Source: JBLNBN01 sp050260015
GTDB taxonomy: Bacteria; Bacteroidota; Ignavibacteria; Kapaibacteriales; UBA2268
Reading direction: 5' to 3'
DNA: 64,000 bases
Assembly: GCA_050260015.1 (NCBI GenBank)
Contig: JBLNBN010000064.1
Coordinates: 36,254-100,253, forward strand
Shown: in pieces, positions 16,256 through 25,512 of the stretch
Position numbering within the stretch: position 1 is the first letter of the stretch
How the letters are laid out: each line of letters opens with the position of its first letter
Notes under the pieces: generated by a model
Databases searched by the model: none
Told to the model about the DNA's origin: nothing
What the model saw: only the letters and a program-made list of their open reading frames with translations
Translations under genes and position numbers: made by a program

Positions 16256-19200
16256 TTACCGAACGATTACAACCGGATAAGTCGAGATTTCGTTACCTGC
16301 GACCATGCGGATAGTGTAAGCTGCAGCAGGAAGTTTATTTCCATTAGCGCCTAAGCCGTTCCACATAATCTTATGGTTGTTAGCGTCGAAGGCTTGGTTT
16401 GCAAGCGTAACAACAACGTTACCTAACATATCGACTACTTCGATCTTAACGTTTGCGGGTTGGGTTAATCCGAATTCAACTACTGTTTCGTTCGAAACCG
16501 GGTTCGGAGCTACGCTGTACAATCCAGTCTTGAGAATTGCCGCGTCTTCTGCGCCGCTCTGCCAGTCGTGGAGAATCCAGAAACCGTCAACCGTAGGATC
16601 GGTGATGATTACTTGATAAACCGTAGGATCATCCGTTCTCCAGCCTGCCGATACGGAAGCAGTATACTTATAGTTAACTGCAGGGTTAGCCATATCGAAG
16701 CTGAACAAGTTACCATCGGAGAATGCATCTCTCAAGTACCACTTCGAGCCGGTCGGGTTACGAACCGCGTCGGTCGTTGCGGGGATGTTTTCAGGTTTCC
16801 AAGAGATGTATAACGGGTACATCGGGGATGTAGAACCGTTCTCACCGCCTGCTTGTACGCGAGCTTTGTAAATCATGTTCTTAATTACGTTCTTCTGCGC
16901 TTGCGGGAAGATGTTTCTGTGAACGCCGTTCGTCGAAGGTATAGACCATCTTGCGTCGAATACGTCTGCCGGGGGCAGAGGAGGTAATTCGAATTCGCAG
17001 AGTTGGCGATCGATGTAACCAAGGAATCTCTGGTCAGGAGCGTCCATACCGTCGCCGGTAGTTACGCCGCTGGCGCTGATTTCAAGGCTGGACGTACCGA
17101 ATTCCAATACCTGGAAGCTTCCGATAGCGTTGCGTACAGTGACCGGGCATACGAAATCGGTCTGGAGAGATACTTGTATTCTGTATACGAGTACGTTCTT
17201 CAAGCCTTTGCCGTCCGTTACTTCTACTTTAACGGTTACTTTACCGTCAGCTTCAGGAGCTAATGTAAATTCGTTAGTATTGATTGTTACCTGTACGGAA
17301 TCGTCATAGTCCGTGTCCGAGATAGTCTTCGGATTTACGTCCAAAGCCGTTGTCGGGATCGGGTTATCGTTTGCGTCAAGTAATCTAACGGTTAATACTT
17401 CTTCGCCGGTGTTGCGGAGCAAGTCGCGGTCGGAAACAATAATCGTTGCGGTGTATGGTTCGCGGAATGCGACGCATTGAATATCCGGTACGCCTAAAGC
17501 GAACGGCGGATGGTTCGTTGCGAGCACTTGCATTTGGAATTGCTTGTAAGCGCGCAAGCCGTCTTCGTCCGTAACGACTACTGTTACAGTAGAAGTCTTA
17601 GGCGCGTCGGTTACGCCGGGCACGCCATAGAGCACGCCGCTTTCTTTGTTGATTTTAAGCCACGTAGGAGTGGTCTTCAAGCCGTTATTCAAATCGATTA
17701 CGCCTGCTTCGTCGTAGCAATCGTCAATGCGAAGAGTGTTACGAGTATCGTTCGGGTAGATCAATTCAAACGTATGGTTTTGACCGAAGTTAGGATCAAA
17801 GACTCTAATGCGTCTGTTGGAATCCGTAAGCTGCGGGTTGTAGTCAAAGTCTTCGGTTGCCGACGGTAAGGTATTCGTAAGTATTTCAGGCTGTATGTTG
17901 ATAAATACAGGCATGAGCTTGCTGGTCTTGCCGGAGTGACCGTCGTTGACTACGATAGTGAATACGGTGTCAGTGTTGAGCGCGCCGTTAGTCTGAGTTT
18001 TAGGCATAAGCATAGCCATTGCTTCAGCTCTCGGGATACGGACGTTCAATTGGCCGCGCGAAGTAAAGTCTACTGCGAACGGGTCAGCCGTCGTTTCATT
18101 ATCATATTTGTAAATATATTGTGAACCCATCCAAGCAGGTCTAACTTGCGAAACGAGTTTCGCAGGAGTGCCGCCAAGAGGATCGACATCATAATCAGTC
18201 GTGTCGACTACGATAACTTCGTTATCTACGGGTCTTACCGCGGTGTTAGCAAAGCCGTAAGCGGTCTTACCATAACGGTAATCCCAATTTACTGCCCAGC
18301 TGTCTTCCTGCTCGTCGTCCGTGTTGAAGTCAACCTGGAAGCGGAGCTTGTCGGTAAGGTTTGCGCGAAGCTTGCCGTCTTTAGTGAAGTTGCAGGTGTA
18401 AACCGAAGGCGTATAATTTCTTTCAGCCGTAGTTCTTGTTGCAAGATCAGTAATAACGGAAACCGGAGCTAATTCTTCGCCGCCGGGTTCGATAAATTTC
18501 GGAACCGAATCGACAACGAATAATCTGAAAGCGTAGTTAATCGTTGCATTGCTGCCAAAGTCGATAGTATCTTGTTGTAAGTAACGTGCATTTGCAGAAT
18601 CGTACTTCATAGCGTGCAAGTACGGTCTGAAGGTCTCGATGAAATGAGCTATCATTTCTTCGCTAACGCCAGCTGCGCGGAGAGAATCAACCGTTCTCCA
18701 GGTAGGAGGATAGTTGCCTGCGCCAACGAATACTAATTCGCCGCCGGGAACTACGTAAGGATTGATCGGCTGACCGGTAAAGTGTACATAGCCTCTCGCG
18801 CCCCATCTCTGAGGTTCGGATGCTGCAGCGGTATCGGCTTGAAGCCATCTGTAGAGACCGGAATTCTGATCTACGTTCCACGTGTAGCTGAGCTGCGGGT
18901 AAACGTCGCTGAAGTCAGTTCCGTCGTTCGAGCGAGGATCGTAGAATTTGTTAGTGTCGATTGCGGATACTAATAAGATAGAGTCGCGGCCTTGGATTGC
19001 TAAGTCTTCCAACTGGCTATATTTTCCGTTTTGCGGAGCGGGGTACGATCTGTCTTCAGTTACGAATACCTTGTTTCTGAATTCAGGAACGCGTTCGTTC
19101 GTGATTGTCTTAATGTTACCAGTAAATACCGGAGGTTCGGTCGAACGGGTTACGGCGAAGGAGATACCGTCGCGGTAAGCTACGTTCACGCCTTCTCTCC

Positions 19201-22200
19201 AGAGAACCGTACGGGAGATTACTCTGATCGAATCGCCAACGTTTGCGGGAAGAGCTTTGAAGCGCTCGCCTGCGAAGAACGTAGTGTTCGAGATGCCTTG
19301 ATCCATGTTGGAAGTAGGCATGCCGGGGCGGTTGCTGAATAAGTTCGGAACCGTTGCGAATTCAGTATAGTTTGCGTGGTATTTTCTTCCTGCCAAAGCG
19401 GAAGCGTCTTCTTTGTAAGCGTTACGGTAGAGGTTCTCAAGTAAGAACGCGCCGGAACCGTAGTTGGAAAGGCCCTGTGCCGAGCGGCGAATAAGAGTAT
19501 TCGGATTGCGACGGCTAAGGTCGGGAACGATTTCAACTCTTGCGCGGAAGAGATCGCTTTCGTCAGTGATCTGGGTCATGTTTACGCGAATGTAATCGCC
19601 GGTAGTTTCGTTGATTACGAAGAATACCGATTGGTTCATGAAGTCAGGAATGTTATTAAGTCTTTCCCAACGACCGCCAAATTGATCGCCATAGTAGCCA
19701 ACTTTCGTTTCGAGGTACAGCGGGTAACCTATCGGGTGATAGAACCTGCCGGTCGAATCGGGCATCCATTCCGACTGGAGAGCGCGGAGTTGCGCAAATG
19801 CCGGAACGCCGTTAAGCATGGAGTCTGCGATAAACGGATCGCGGGTCGTACGACGAACGTATTTACCCAACGAAGGCTGACCTTTCGAAGTTGTGCTGTC
19901 AAAGCGAGCGATTATCGGAGGAATACCTACAGCGAAGTCCTCGATCGGGCTCATGCGTCTGTTGGAATAATCCGCCGTCTTTATATCTGTGTGCTTGTCA
20001 TAGATGTCGTAGATCTTACCGGACATTAAGAGTTGTTCGGGGATCGTGTTTGCTGCCGGAGTGTTCTCGTCTTCAGCGTTTGCTAAAGGTACGGGAGTGT
20101 AGTTGAACGTCTTAACTACTTCGCTCAAGCCGCTGATAGTCGTACCGTAGAATTCGAACGGGCCTTGCGTACGTGCGTCGGCTGTCGGGATCCAGAGGTA
20201 AGGCAAGTGAGTTTCGCCGTTTTGGTCAACGAAGAACGTTTCGGTTACGACTGTGTCGTATTCGATTACTTCCTGGCCGTCGATGAACTTAACTTTGCGG
20301 TTTTGTACGAATAAGTTAACGTTAGCTTCAGTGTTGCCCCAGTAGTTGCCGCGAAGAGTGTCCGTGCCGCCGAAACCGATGCCGGTCGAGCCTGCGAGGA
20401 TACCCTTAGTGTTCGGAGCGTCCGGTAAGCGAATTAAGAAGCGAGCGCGGTTGTCATAGATTGAGTTTGCAGCTTCGCTGTACATATTAGTAGGCAGAGG
20501 ACCTTGAACTTCGGCGTACATAGTCGCGCTGGCAAGATCGCTGGATGCGAAGTTGCCGGTTACGTCCGTGTTAACGCCATTGTCCTGGTATACTGCGCCT
20601 GTGATCGCATTTTGGTTAACGCCTACTTCCGAAGTTGCAACGTTGCCCGTAACGAGCGAACGGTTCAAGACGAACTTCAGGTTGAAGTTGTCGGAGTAGA
20701 ATGCGGAACCGGTATATGCTTCGTTGTTCTGGATGCGAACGCGGTTAAAGAGGAGGAAATCGCCTCTGTCGCGACGATCGATGTCGATGCTGTCGAGAAC
20801 ATAGATTGCGCCGCCAAGTCCTAAACCGTTTTCAGGAATCATTATTTCCTGGTGGAATCTTTTTACGTCTACGACTGCGAGGTCGAACGGGTTGATTTCA
20901 TTCCATTTTTGCGTGGAAGGAGACCATGCTGCTACTAAACCGTAATCGCCGACTACGTAACCAACGTTAACGCTCGGGAAGTTTACGTCGTAGAAGTTCC
21001 AGTTTTTCCAGGTGCCCGTAACGTCGTTAAGAGAGTCGCGAGTCCAGGTTGCGCCTGCGTCGCCGCTACGGAGAACCGTGCCGCCTTCGCCGACGATGAA
21101 ACCATTATTAATGCCTGTGAAAGCAATATTGTAAAGGTCGTTAGTCGTGTTTACGTTAACGAAGTCCCAATCCGTGCCGCTGTTCGCGGTGCGGATGAGC
21201 GTGCCGTCTTCGCCTACTGCCCAACCGGTTGCTGCGGTATTGAAGAATACCTTGTGCAAGTCGCCGGTAAGACCGCTGACATTGCGGAAGTCCCAGTTAA
21301 AGCCGCCGTCGCTTGTTACGGCTAATGTGCCGTGTTCGCCGACTGCATAACCGCGGGTAGTCGAGGTAAAGAATACGCCGTGTAAGTCGTTAGTCGTTAT
21401 TTTAACCGCTTGCCAGTTTGCGCCTGCGTTCGAGGTCATTATAACCCAACCGCGGTCTGCAACTGCCCAGCCGTTTTGCGAACCTACAAAGTGAACGTCA
21501 TGAATAGCTTCGCCGATAGGGCTGGTAAGCATATTCCAGTTCAAGCCGCCGTTCGTGGTCTTCATGATGAGGCCGCGATCGCCGACGATGTAGCCGACTA
21601 CGTCGCTTGTAAATTCTATGTCGTTAAGAGTTAAAGTCGTACCGGAATTTACGTAATTCCATTCCGTACCGCTCTTGGTGAAACGTACGATAGTACCGTC
21701 GAAGCCTACGGCAAAGCCGCTAGTTTCGCTCGTCCAGGAAGTTGCGAGAAGTCTCGAAGTCGTGCCGGGAGTGCCCGAGCCGATTTGAGTCGCGCCGGTG
21801 CCGAACGCGCCGTAGTCTTGATCTATAAGGTCAGGATCAACAGTCGCGCGGTTGTCAACGAAACGGGTAAGCATAGCCGCGTCGGCGGGAATCGGGGTTG
21901 TCCATTGGAATACGGAGTCAACCGATGCATAGCCTACTGCGACGCCGTTCGCGTTAAACGTAACGTTGTCGAGATCGGTAAGGAAGAAGCGATTTTGGGT
22001 AGTGGTCGGAAGAGCCATAGCTACTGCCGCGCCGTTACCGTTCTTTACTTCGTTCGAGTTGAATTCAGTAGCTTTTACTAAGTTAAGGTCTGCGTTCAAA
22101 GCGTAAATAGCGCCGCCGCCGCGTACTTCCAATCTATTATCGCCGGTGATCAATTCATTGAAGCCGACTTTATTATTAAGGAAACGAGCGCGGATGATTT

Positions 22201-24322
22201 GGTTCGCTTTGTAAGATTCGTTCGGAGCAGTCCAGATCTGCGGTATGTTTACCGTGATCGCGCCGCCGGAGTAGCCGGCTGCGTTAGCTTCGAAGATAAC
22301 CGGGTAACGGCCGTCGTAATCGAGCGAAGAGCCGGATTGAACGCCGCCGGAGCCGGTAATGACGAACTTACGGGCGGTATAGATAGCGCCGCCGAACGTA
22401 GAAGCCTGGTTATTGCGGAATGCAATGTCTAAACCAAAATCGCGAGCGTTGAGCGGGAGGTCCTGGCCGCCGATGATCGGGGAGAACGTCGCGTCGGCGT
22501 TGCCGTCTACGAAGATAGCGCCGCCGGAGCCCGAACGGTTGTTTGCGAATAAGGTCGAATTGTTAATAGTAATTCTTTCGCCGCCGCCGCGTACTTGTAA
22601 ACGACCGAGGGAGTTTTCGCAAAAGATTGCGCCGCCCTGCGAGTAGTAGCCGCTGTTAGTGCCTGCGATGGTGTCAGTCATAAAGCGAACGCGAGTTTCA
22701 TTCGTGTTGAATTCGCCCGCTACTATTAAGGATGTATATTTTCCTACATAGATCGCGCCGCCTTTTGCGCCGTTAGTGTTGGCCGCGCTTTGCATATTGC
22801 TTGCAAAGTTCTTGGTTGCGCGGAAATAATCGAGTTCCTGGTTGCCGGCAGTGTCGCGCATATTAACTATTGCGCCGCCGATCTTAAGGCTCTTATTGAT
22901 ACCGAAGCCAACTTCTATTTGGCGGGTTTGGTCGTTTTCAGCGCCGCTCATGTAAATAGCGCCGCCATAAGCGAAGTTACCGTTAGCCTGGGGATAGAAC
23001 GCCGGGTTCGTTAAGTCGTCTGTAGTTATCCAAATGCCGCCAACGAAGAATCTGCGAACGTTAGCGAGTTGAACATAGTTTCTGTCAAAAATTAAATTAC
23101 GCATTCTGCCGAGGTAAACAGCCAAACGACCGTCGTCGTAAGCCTGGCGATCGAAGTCGCTAAGGGGCTCTGCGAAAGTTTCGTCGATGTTGTCTATTCT
23201 CGGGATCGGATTGTTCGCTAAGATATCCGAAGGAGTCAGATCGCGGTTCGTTATGTTCGGGTTTTTGTCGATATCGTAATTGGGGAGACCTGCAATATTT
23301 GCGGTCGGGAAGCCGCTCGGGGATTGAAGGATATTCAATGCGCCGCCGCGGTTGCGAGCCATATTGTTAGTGAAGGTCGCGTTAATGATCCAAGTACGAG
23401 AGGAGAAAGTAGTGATCGCGCCGCCGGAGCCGTTCGTCAAAGCCTTCATTTTAGGATTGACAACCTGCGCCCATGCGCCGGACAATGTTTCGTTATAAAT
23501 AGGTAAGCGATCAACCGTAGTGTCTTTGCGGAAACCGTCAAAGCTTACGTTACGGAAGAAAGCTGCGCGGGCGCCGGGAAGCACGACAATGTGGCCCCAT
23601 TCGCGGGAATTGTCGCCTGCGGGCGCGCCGATGAATTGAATTCTACCGCTAGTCACGTTTACGCTTCTTTGAAAGAGACGTTCCCAGGGACGCATTTTGA
23701 TATTTACGTCCGTAAGTTCGTCCTTCAAACGAGCTGCCATAAACATAACGGCTTGTTCAAAAGTTACCAGCAATCTGTTGTTATTGCCGCCAACGGGCGC
23801 GCCGATTTGCGTCGGTGCGTTCGCCGGGTCGACAATGTCCACGATGCGGCGGGCAGCCGTATCGAGAACAACGTTAAATACGTAGCCGTATTTAGCCGGG
23901 TTGACCGTCAATTCTCTTCTTGCCAGGTCAACGTTGATTGTGGCATTGCCTCCTTGATTGTAAAGGAAGTATGCCGGGTCGGAATAACCGTAGTACCCTG
24001 ATCCGGGAGCGGTCGGGTTAAGTCCGCCTGGGTTTGCCGTGTAGGTCGCGCGTGCGAAGCCGTCGGCGATAATGCGTCCGCCCGTCGAGTCGATCATTCT
24101 ACCGTTCGGGTAGAACTTGACCTTCGTTCCGGGCTCGATTATCAGCGTACCGGCTATCACGTAGTCTCGGTCGATGATGTAGACCGAGTCCTTTAGAAAG
24201 ACTCGGACTTCGCCGCGAGGCACACGACCGGATACGAACACTTGCGGTTGCGCCCATCCTAGGGTGTGAGTCAGGATGCCTAAGAAGAGCACCAGAAAAC
24301 TCAAACGAAACAATCGTTGCAT
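16256..24322 (-). CDS. Giant T9SS-exported surface protein: Pmp-like beta-helix, Ycf48-type propeller, Ig-like domains
   Basis: 2688 residues, by far the largest gene here, with GGAGG before ATG and a signal peptide ending near residue 25 (GWAQ). Residues about 300-780 carry at least nine GGAI/GGAL motifs, several preceded by FxxN (FTNNMARNRGGAL, FRNNQASTFGGAIY, FEANAAGYSGGAIT), the pattern of Chlamydia-type Pmp beta-helix repeats. At about 860-1140 six or so repeats of the Ycf48/BNR kind follow (GYIVGDRGLIMKTTNGGLNW, GYAVGEHGTLAVTSDGGFNW), predicted to form a propeller. A further GGAI repeat follows near 1168, so the propeller looks inserted in the helix. Residues near 2190-2380 include He_PIG/cadherin-like modules (TPTWLKINKESGVLYGVPG). 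The last 85 residues are a FlgD-like sorting domain. Likely a cell-surface adhesin or structural protein; no enzyme motif was seen. Confidence 0.9.
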   Translation of the reverse strand: MQRLFRLSFLVLFLGILTHTLGWAQPQVFVSGRVPRGEVRVFLKDSVYIIDRDYVIAGTLIIEPGTKVKFYPNGRMIDSTGGRIIADGFARATYTANPGGLNPTAPGSGYYGYSDPAYFLYNQGGNATINVDLARRELTVNPAKYGYVFNVVLDTAARRIVDIVDPANAPTQIGAPVGGNNNRLLVTFEQAVMFMAARLKDELTDVNIKMRPWERLFQRSVNVTSGRIQFIGAPAGDNSREWGHIVVLPGARAAFFRNVSFDGFRKDTTVDRLPIYNETLSGAWAQVVNPKMKALTNGSGGAITTFSSRTWIINATFTNNMARNRGGALNILQSPSGFPTANIAGLPNYDIDKNPNITNRDLTPSDILANNPIPRIDNIDETFAEPLSDFDRQAYDDGRLAVYLGRMRNLIFDRNYVQLANVRRFFVGGIWITTDDLTNPAFYPQANGNFAYGGAIYMSGAENDQTRQIEVGFGINKSLKIGGAIVNMRDTAGNQELDYFRATKNFASNMQSAANTNGAKGGAIYVGKYTSLIVAGEFNTNETRVRFMTDTIAGTNSGYYSQGGAIFCENSLGRLQVRGGGERITINNSTLFANNRSGSGGAIFVDGNADATFSPIIGGQDLPLNARDFGLDIAFRNNQASTFGGAIYTARKFVITGSGGVQSGSSLDYDGRYPVIFEANAAGYSGGAITVNIPQIWTAPNESYKANQIIRARFLNNKVGFNELITGDNRLEVRGGGAIYALNADLNLVKATEFNSNEVKNGNGAAVAMALPTTTQNRFFLTDLDNVTFNANGVAVGYASVDSVFQWTTPIPADAAMLTRFVDNRATVDPDLIDQDYGAFGTGATQIGSGTPGTTSRLLATSWTSETSGFAVGFDGTIVRFTKSGTEWNYVNSGTTLTLNDIEFTSDVVGYIVGDRGLIMKTTNGGLNWNMLTSPIGEAIHDVHFVGSQNGWAVADRGWVIMTSNAGANWQAVKITTNDLHGVFFTSTTRGYAVGEHGTLAVTSDGGFNWDFRNVSGLTGDLHKVFFNTAATGWAVGEDGTLIRTANSGTDWDFVNVNTTNDLYNIAFTGINNGFIVGEGGTVLRSGDAGATWTRDSLNDVTGTWKNWNFYDVNFPSVNVGYVVGDYGLVAAWSPSTQKWNEINPFDLAVVDVKRFHQEIMIPENGLGLGGAIYVLDSIDIDRRDRGDFLLFNRVRIQNNEAYTGSAFYSDNFNLKFVLNRSLVTGNVATSEVGVNQNAITGAVYQDNGVNTDVTGNFASSDLASATMYAEVQGPLPTNMYSEAANSIYDNRARFLIRLPDAPNTKGILAGSTGIGFGGTDTLRGNYWGNTEANVNLFVQNRKVKFIDGQEVIEYDTVVTETFFVDQNGETHLPYLWIPTADARTQGPFEFYGTTISGLSEVVKTFNYTPVPLANAEDENTPAANTIPEQLLMSGKIYDIYDKHTDIKTADYSNRRMSPIEDFAVGIPPIIARFDSTTSKGQPSLGKYVRRTTRDPFIADSMLNGVPAFAQLRALQSEWMPDSTGRFYHPIGYPLYLETKVGYYGDQFGGRWERLNNIPDFMNQSVFFVINETTGDYIRVNMTQITDESDLFRARVEIVPDLSRRNPNTLIRRSAQGLSNYGSGAFLLENLYRNAYKEDASALAGRKYHANYTEFATVPNLFSNRPGMPTSNMDQGISNTTFFAGERFKALPANVGDSIRVISRTVLWREGVNVAYRDGISFAVTRSTEPPVFTGNIKTITNERVPEFRNKVFVTEDRSYPAPQNGKYSQLEDLAIQGRDSILLVSAIDTNKFYDPRSNDGTDFSDVYPQLSYTWNVDQNSGLYRWLQADTAAASEPQRWGARGYVHFTGQPINPYVVPGGELVFVGAGNYPPTWRTVDSLRAAGVSEEMIAHFIETFRPYLHAMKYDSANARYLQQDTIDFGSNATINYAFRLFVVDSVPKFIEPGGEELAPVSVITDLATRTTAERNYTPSVYTCNFTKDGKLRANLTDKLRFQVDFNTDDEQEDSWAVNWDYRYGKTAYGFANTAVRPVDNEVIVVDTTDYDVDPLGGTPAKLVSQVRPAWMGSQYIYKYDNETTADPFAVDFTSRGQLNVRIPRAEAMAMLMPKTQTNGALNTDTVFTIVVNDGHSGKTSKLMPVFINIQPEILTNTLPSATEDFDYNPQLTDSNRRIRVFDPNFGQNHTFELIYPNDTRNTLRIDDCYDEAGVIDLNNGLKTTPTWLKINKESGVLYGVPGVTDAPKTSTVTVVVTDEDGLRAYKQFQMQVLATNHPPFALGVPDIQCVAFREPYTATIIVSDRDLLRNTGEEVLTVRLLDANDNPIPTTALDVNPKTISDTDYDDSVQVTINTNEFTLAPEADGKVTVKVEVTDGKGLKNVLVYRIQVSLQTDFVCPVTVRNAIGSFQVLEFGTSSLEISASGVTTGDGMDAPDQRFLGYIDRQLCEFELPPLPPADVFDARWSIPSTNGVHRNIFPQAQKNVIKNMIYKARVQAGGENGSTSPMYPLYISWKPENIPATTDAVRNPTGSKWYLRDAFSDGNLFSFDMANPAVNYKYTASVSAGWRTDDPTVYQVIITDPTVDGFWILHDWQSGAEDAAILKTGLYSVAPNPVSNETVVEFGLTQPANVKIEVVDMLGNVVVTLANQAFDANNHKIMWNGLGANGNKLPAAAYTIRMVAGNEISTYPVVIVR

Positions 24323-24417
24323 GTTACCTCCAAATATTAAATACTTTAGTACAAAAAATCTATTATTTGCTTATTTATCTTTGCGTAGATTATAAACTCG
24401 TCGCGTCAATTTACTAA

Positions 24418-25152
24418 TTACTCAATTTTCATGCCAAGACGCGTTAGGCCTTGCTTCGCATATGTCGCGAGCTCGCCGGTTTCGTCGTAGTCTATAGCCG
24501 CGCGGAAGGCTTTTTCGGCGTTTGCGTTGTCCTTAGCTCTTTCGTAGCAAAGGCCGGCGTAGAGCATATAGCGGGTTTTCGAGCGATTTTCCTTGGAAAA
24601 GTTCGCGGCTTCTTCATAAAGCTTCGCCGCTTCGCCCCAGGAGCCTTTTAATTCGAGAGCTGCTGCGCGGCCTGCGGCGGCGCCTTTCTCAACTATTTCC
24701 GATTCGGCCTTCGACGCGATGTCGAAGTAGCGATTTGCGTCGTCCGCTTTGCCGCCGGCAAGGTATGCGTTGCCCGCTAAAAGAGCGGCAAGCTTGCCCG
24801 CGTCGGTCGAGGAATACTCGTCGGCAATTTGAGCTAACCCTATGATTTGTTCGCCGCGTACGCGCGCCCGGGGATCGCCCTTCAAGGCTGCTTCGTATGC
24901 GCCGGAGTTATAATAGGGCATAACTCTTGACAGCGCGATCGATGCCGCTTTGTTGTTCTCGTCTGAGCGATGTTTAAGGTAGAAAATGATGCCGATTACC
25001 GCTACAAGCGCAATTCCGATGATGATTAGCGTGCGTTGGCGCTTCTGCAGGAAATTTCTTGCGGTTTGTTCCACGTCTCCGTCATTGTCAATCTCGTTGT
25101 CCAGTCCCTCGTTGTCGTAATCTTCTTGCGATAAGTCTTTACTTTTATTCAT
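24418..25152 (-). CDS. TPR-containing single-pass membrane protein (YfgM-like)
   Basis: 244 residues. A strongly acidic N-terminus (residues 1-30) precedes a basic stretch (FLQKRQR) and one membrane helix at about 40-58 (TLIIIGIALVAVIGIIFYL), so the bulk faces the periplasm. Residues 70-240 are tetratricopeptide-like helices, the clearest being AALLAGNAYLAGGKADDANRYFDIAS and YAGLCYERAKDNANAEKAFRAAIDYD. The layout is that of YfgM-type proteins, which associate with the Sec translocon and periplasmic chaperones in E. coli; here the role is only inferred. It is the gene directly downstream of the tRNA-Arg on the same strand, 40 bases away, so the two may share a transcript. Confidence 0.8.
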   Translation of the reverse strand: MNKSKDLSQEDYDNEGLDNEIDNDGDVEQTARNFLQKRQRTLIIIGIALVAVIGIIFYLKHRSDENNKAASIALSRVMPYYNSGAYEAALKGDPRARVRGEQIIGLAQIADEYSSTDAGKLAALLAGNAYLAGGKADDANRYFDIASKAESEIVEKGAAAGRAAALELKGSWGEAAKLYEEAANFSKENRSKTRYMLYAGLCYERAKDNANAEKAFRAAIDYDETGELATYAKQGLTRLGMKIE

Positions 25153-25192
25153 ATCCTTCTATGATGTAATTATTTATAATTTAATTCTTTAG

Positions 25193-25266
25193 CACGCCCG
25201 AAGGGAATCGAACCCCCAACCTTTGGAACCGGAATCCAACGCTCTATCCAATTGAGCTACGGGCGC
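25193..25266 (-). tRNA. tRNA-Arg (anticodon CCG)
   Basis: On the minus strand a 74-base cloverleaf: acceptor arms GCGCCCG and CGGGCGT, D arm GCTC/GAGC, anticodon stem TTGGA/TCCAA with loop TTCCGGT giving anticodon CCG, and T arm GGGGG/CCCTT with the TTCGATT loop. The CCA end is not encoded. The first acceptor pair is a G-U. No other tRNA lies beside it. Confidence 0.95.
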
Positions 25267-25512
25267 ATAACTTTTCAGTTACACTTCTTTCCTAAGTGTA
25301 CAAATATATAACTACCCTTCGAGTTTTCCAATTTTTATGTTCTGATTTAAATGAAATACTCGCTTATTAAACAAAATATGTAAAGTTTTTGTGCTTGTTG
25401 CTTCACACTGTCAACTTTTTTCCACACTTTGCGTAAGCGAGTATTACATTTTTAGAATTTATTTTTCCACATTCCACCGCTCGCAATCCTAATAGACGAA
25501 CGGATGGGCTTC

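Noticed and set aside
20800..21760. Ycf48 repeats as evidence for photosynthesis
   Set aside because: The repeats are in a giant secreted surface protein; Ycf48/BNR-like repeats are widespread in secreted proteins and no photosystem genes are present.
25418..25471. Two TTTTCCACA sequences resembling DnaA boxes, 45 bases apart, near tRNA-Arg
   Set aside because: Only two boxes, no dnaA, dnaN or gidA-type neighbours, and no clear AT-rich unwinding array; a replication origin is not supported.
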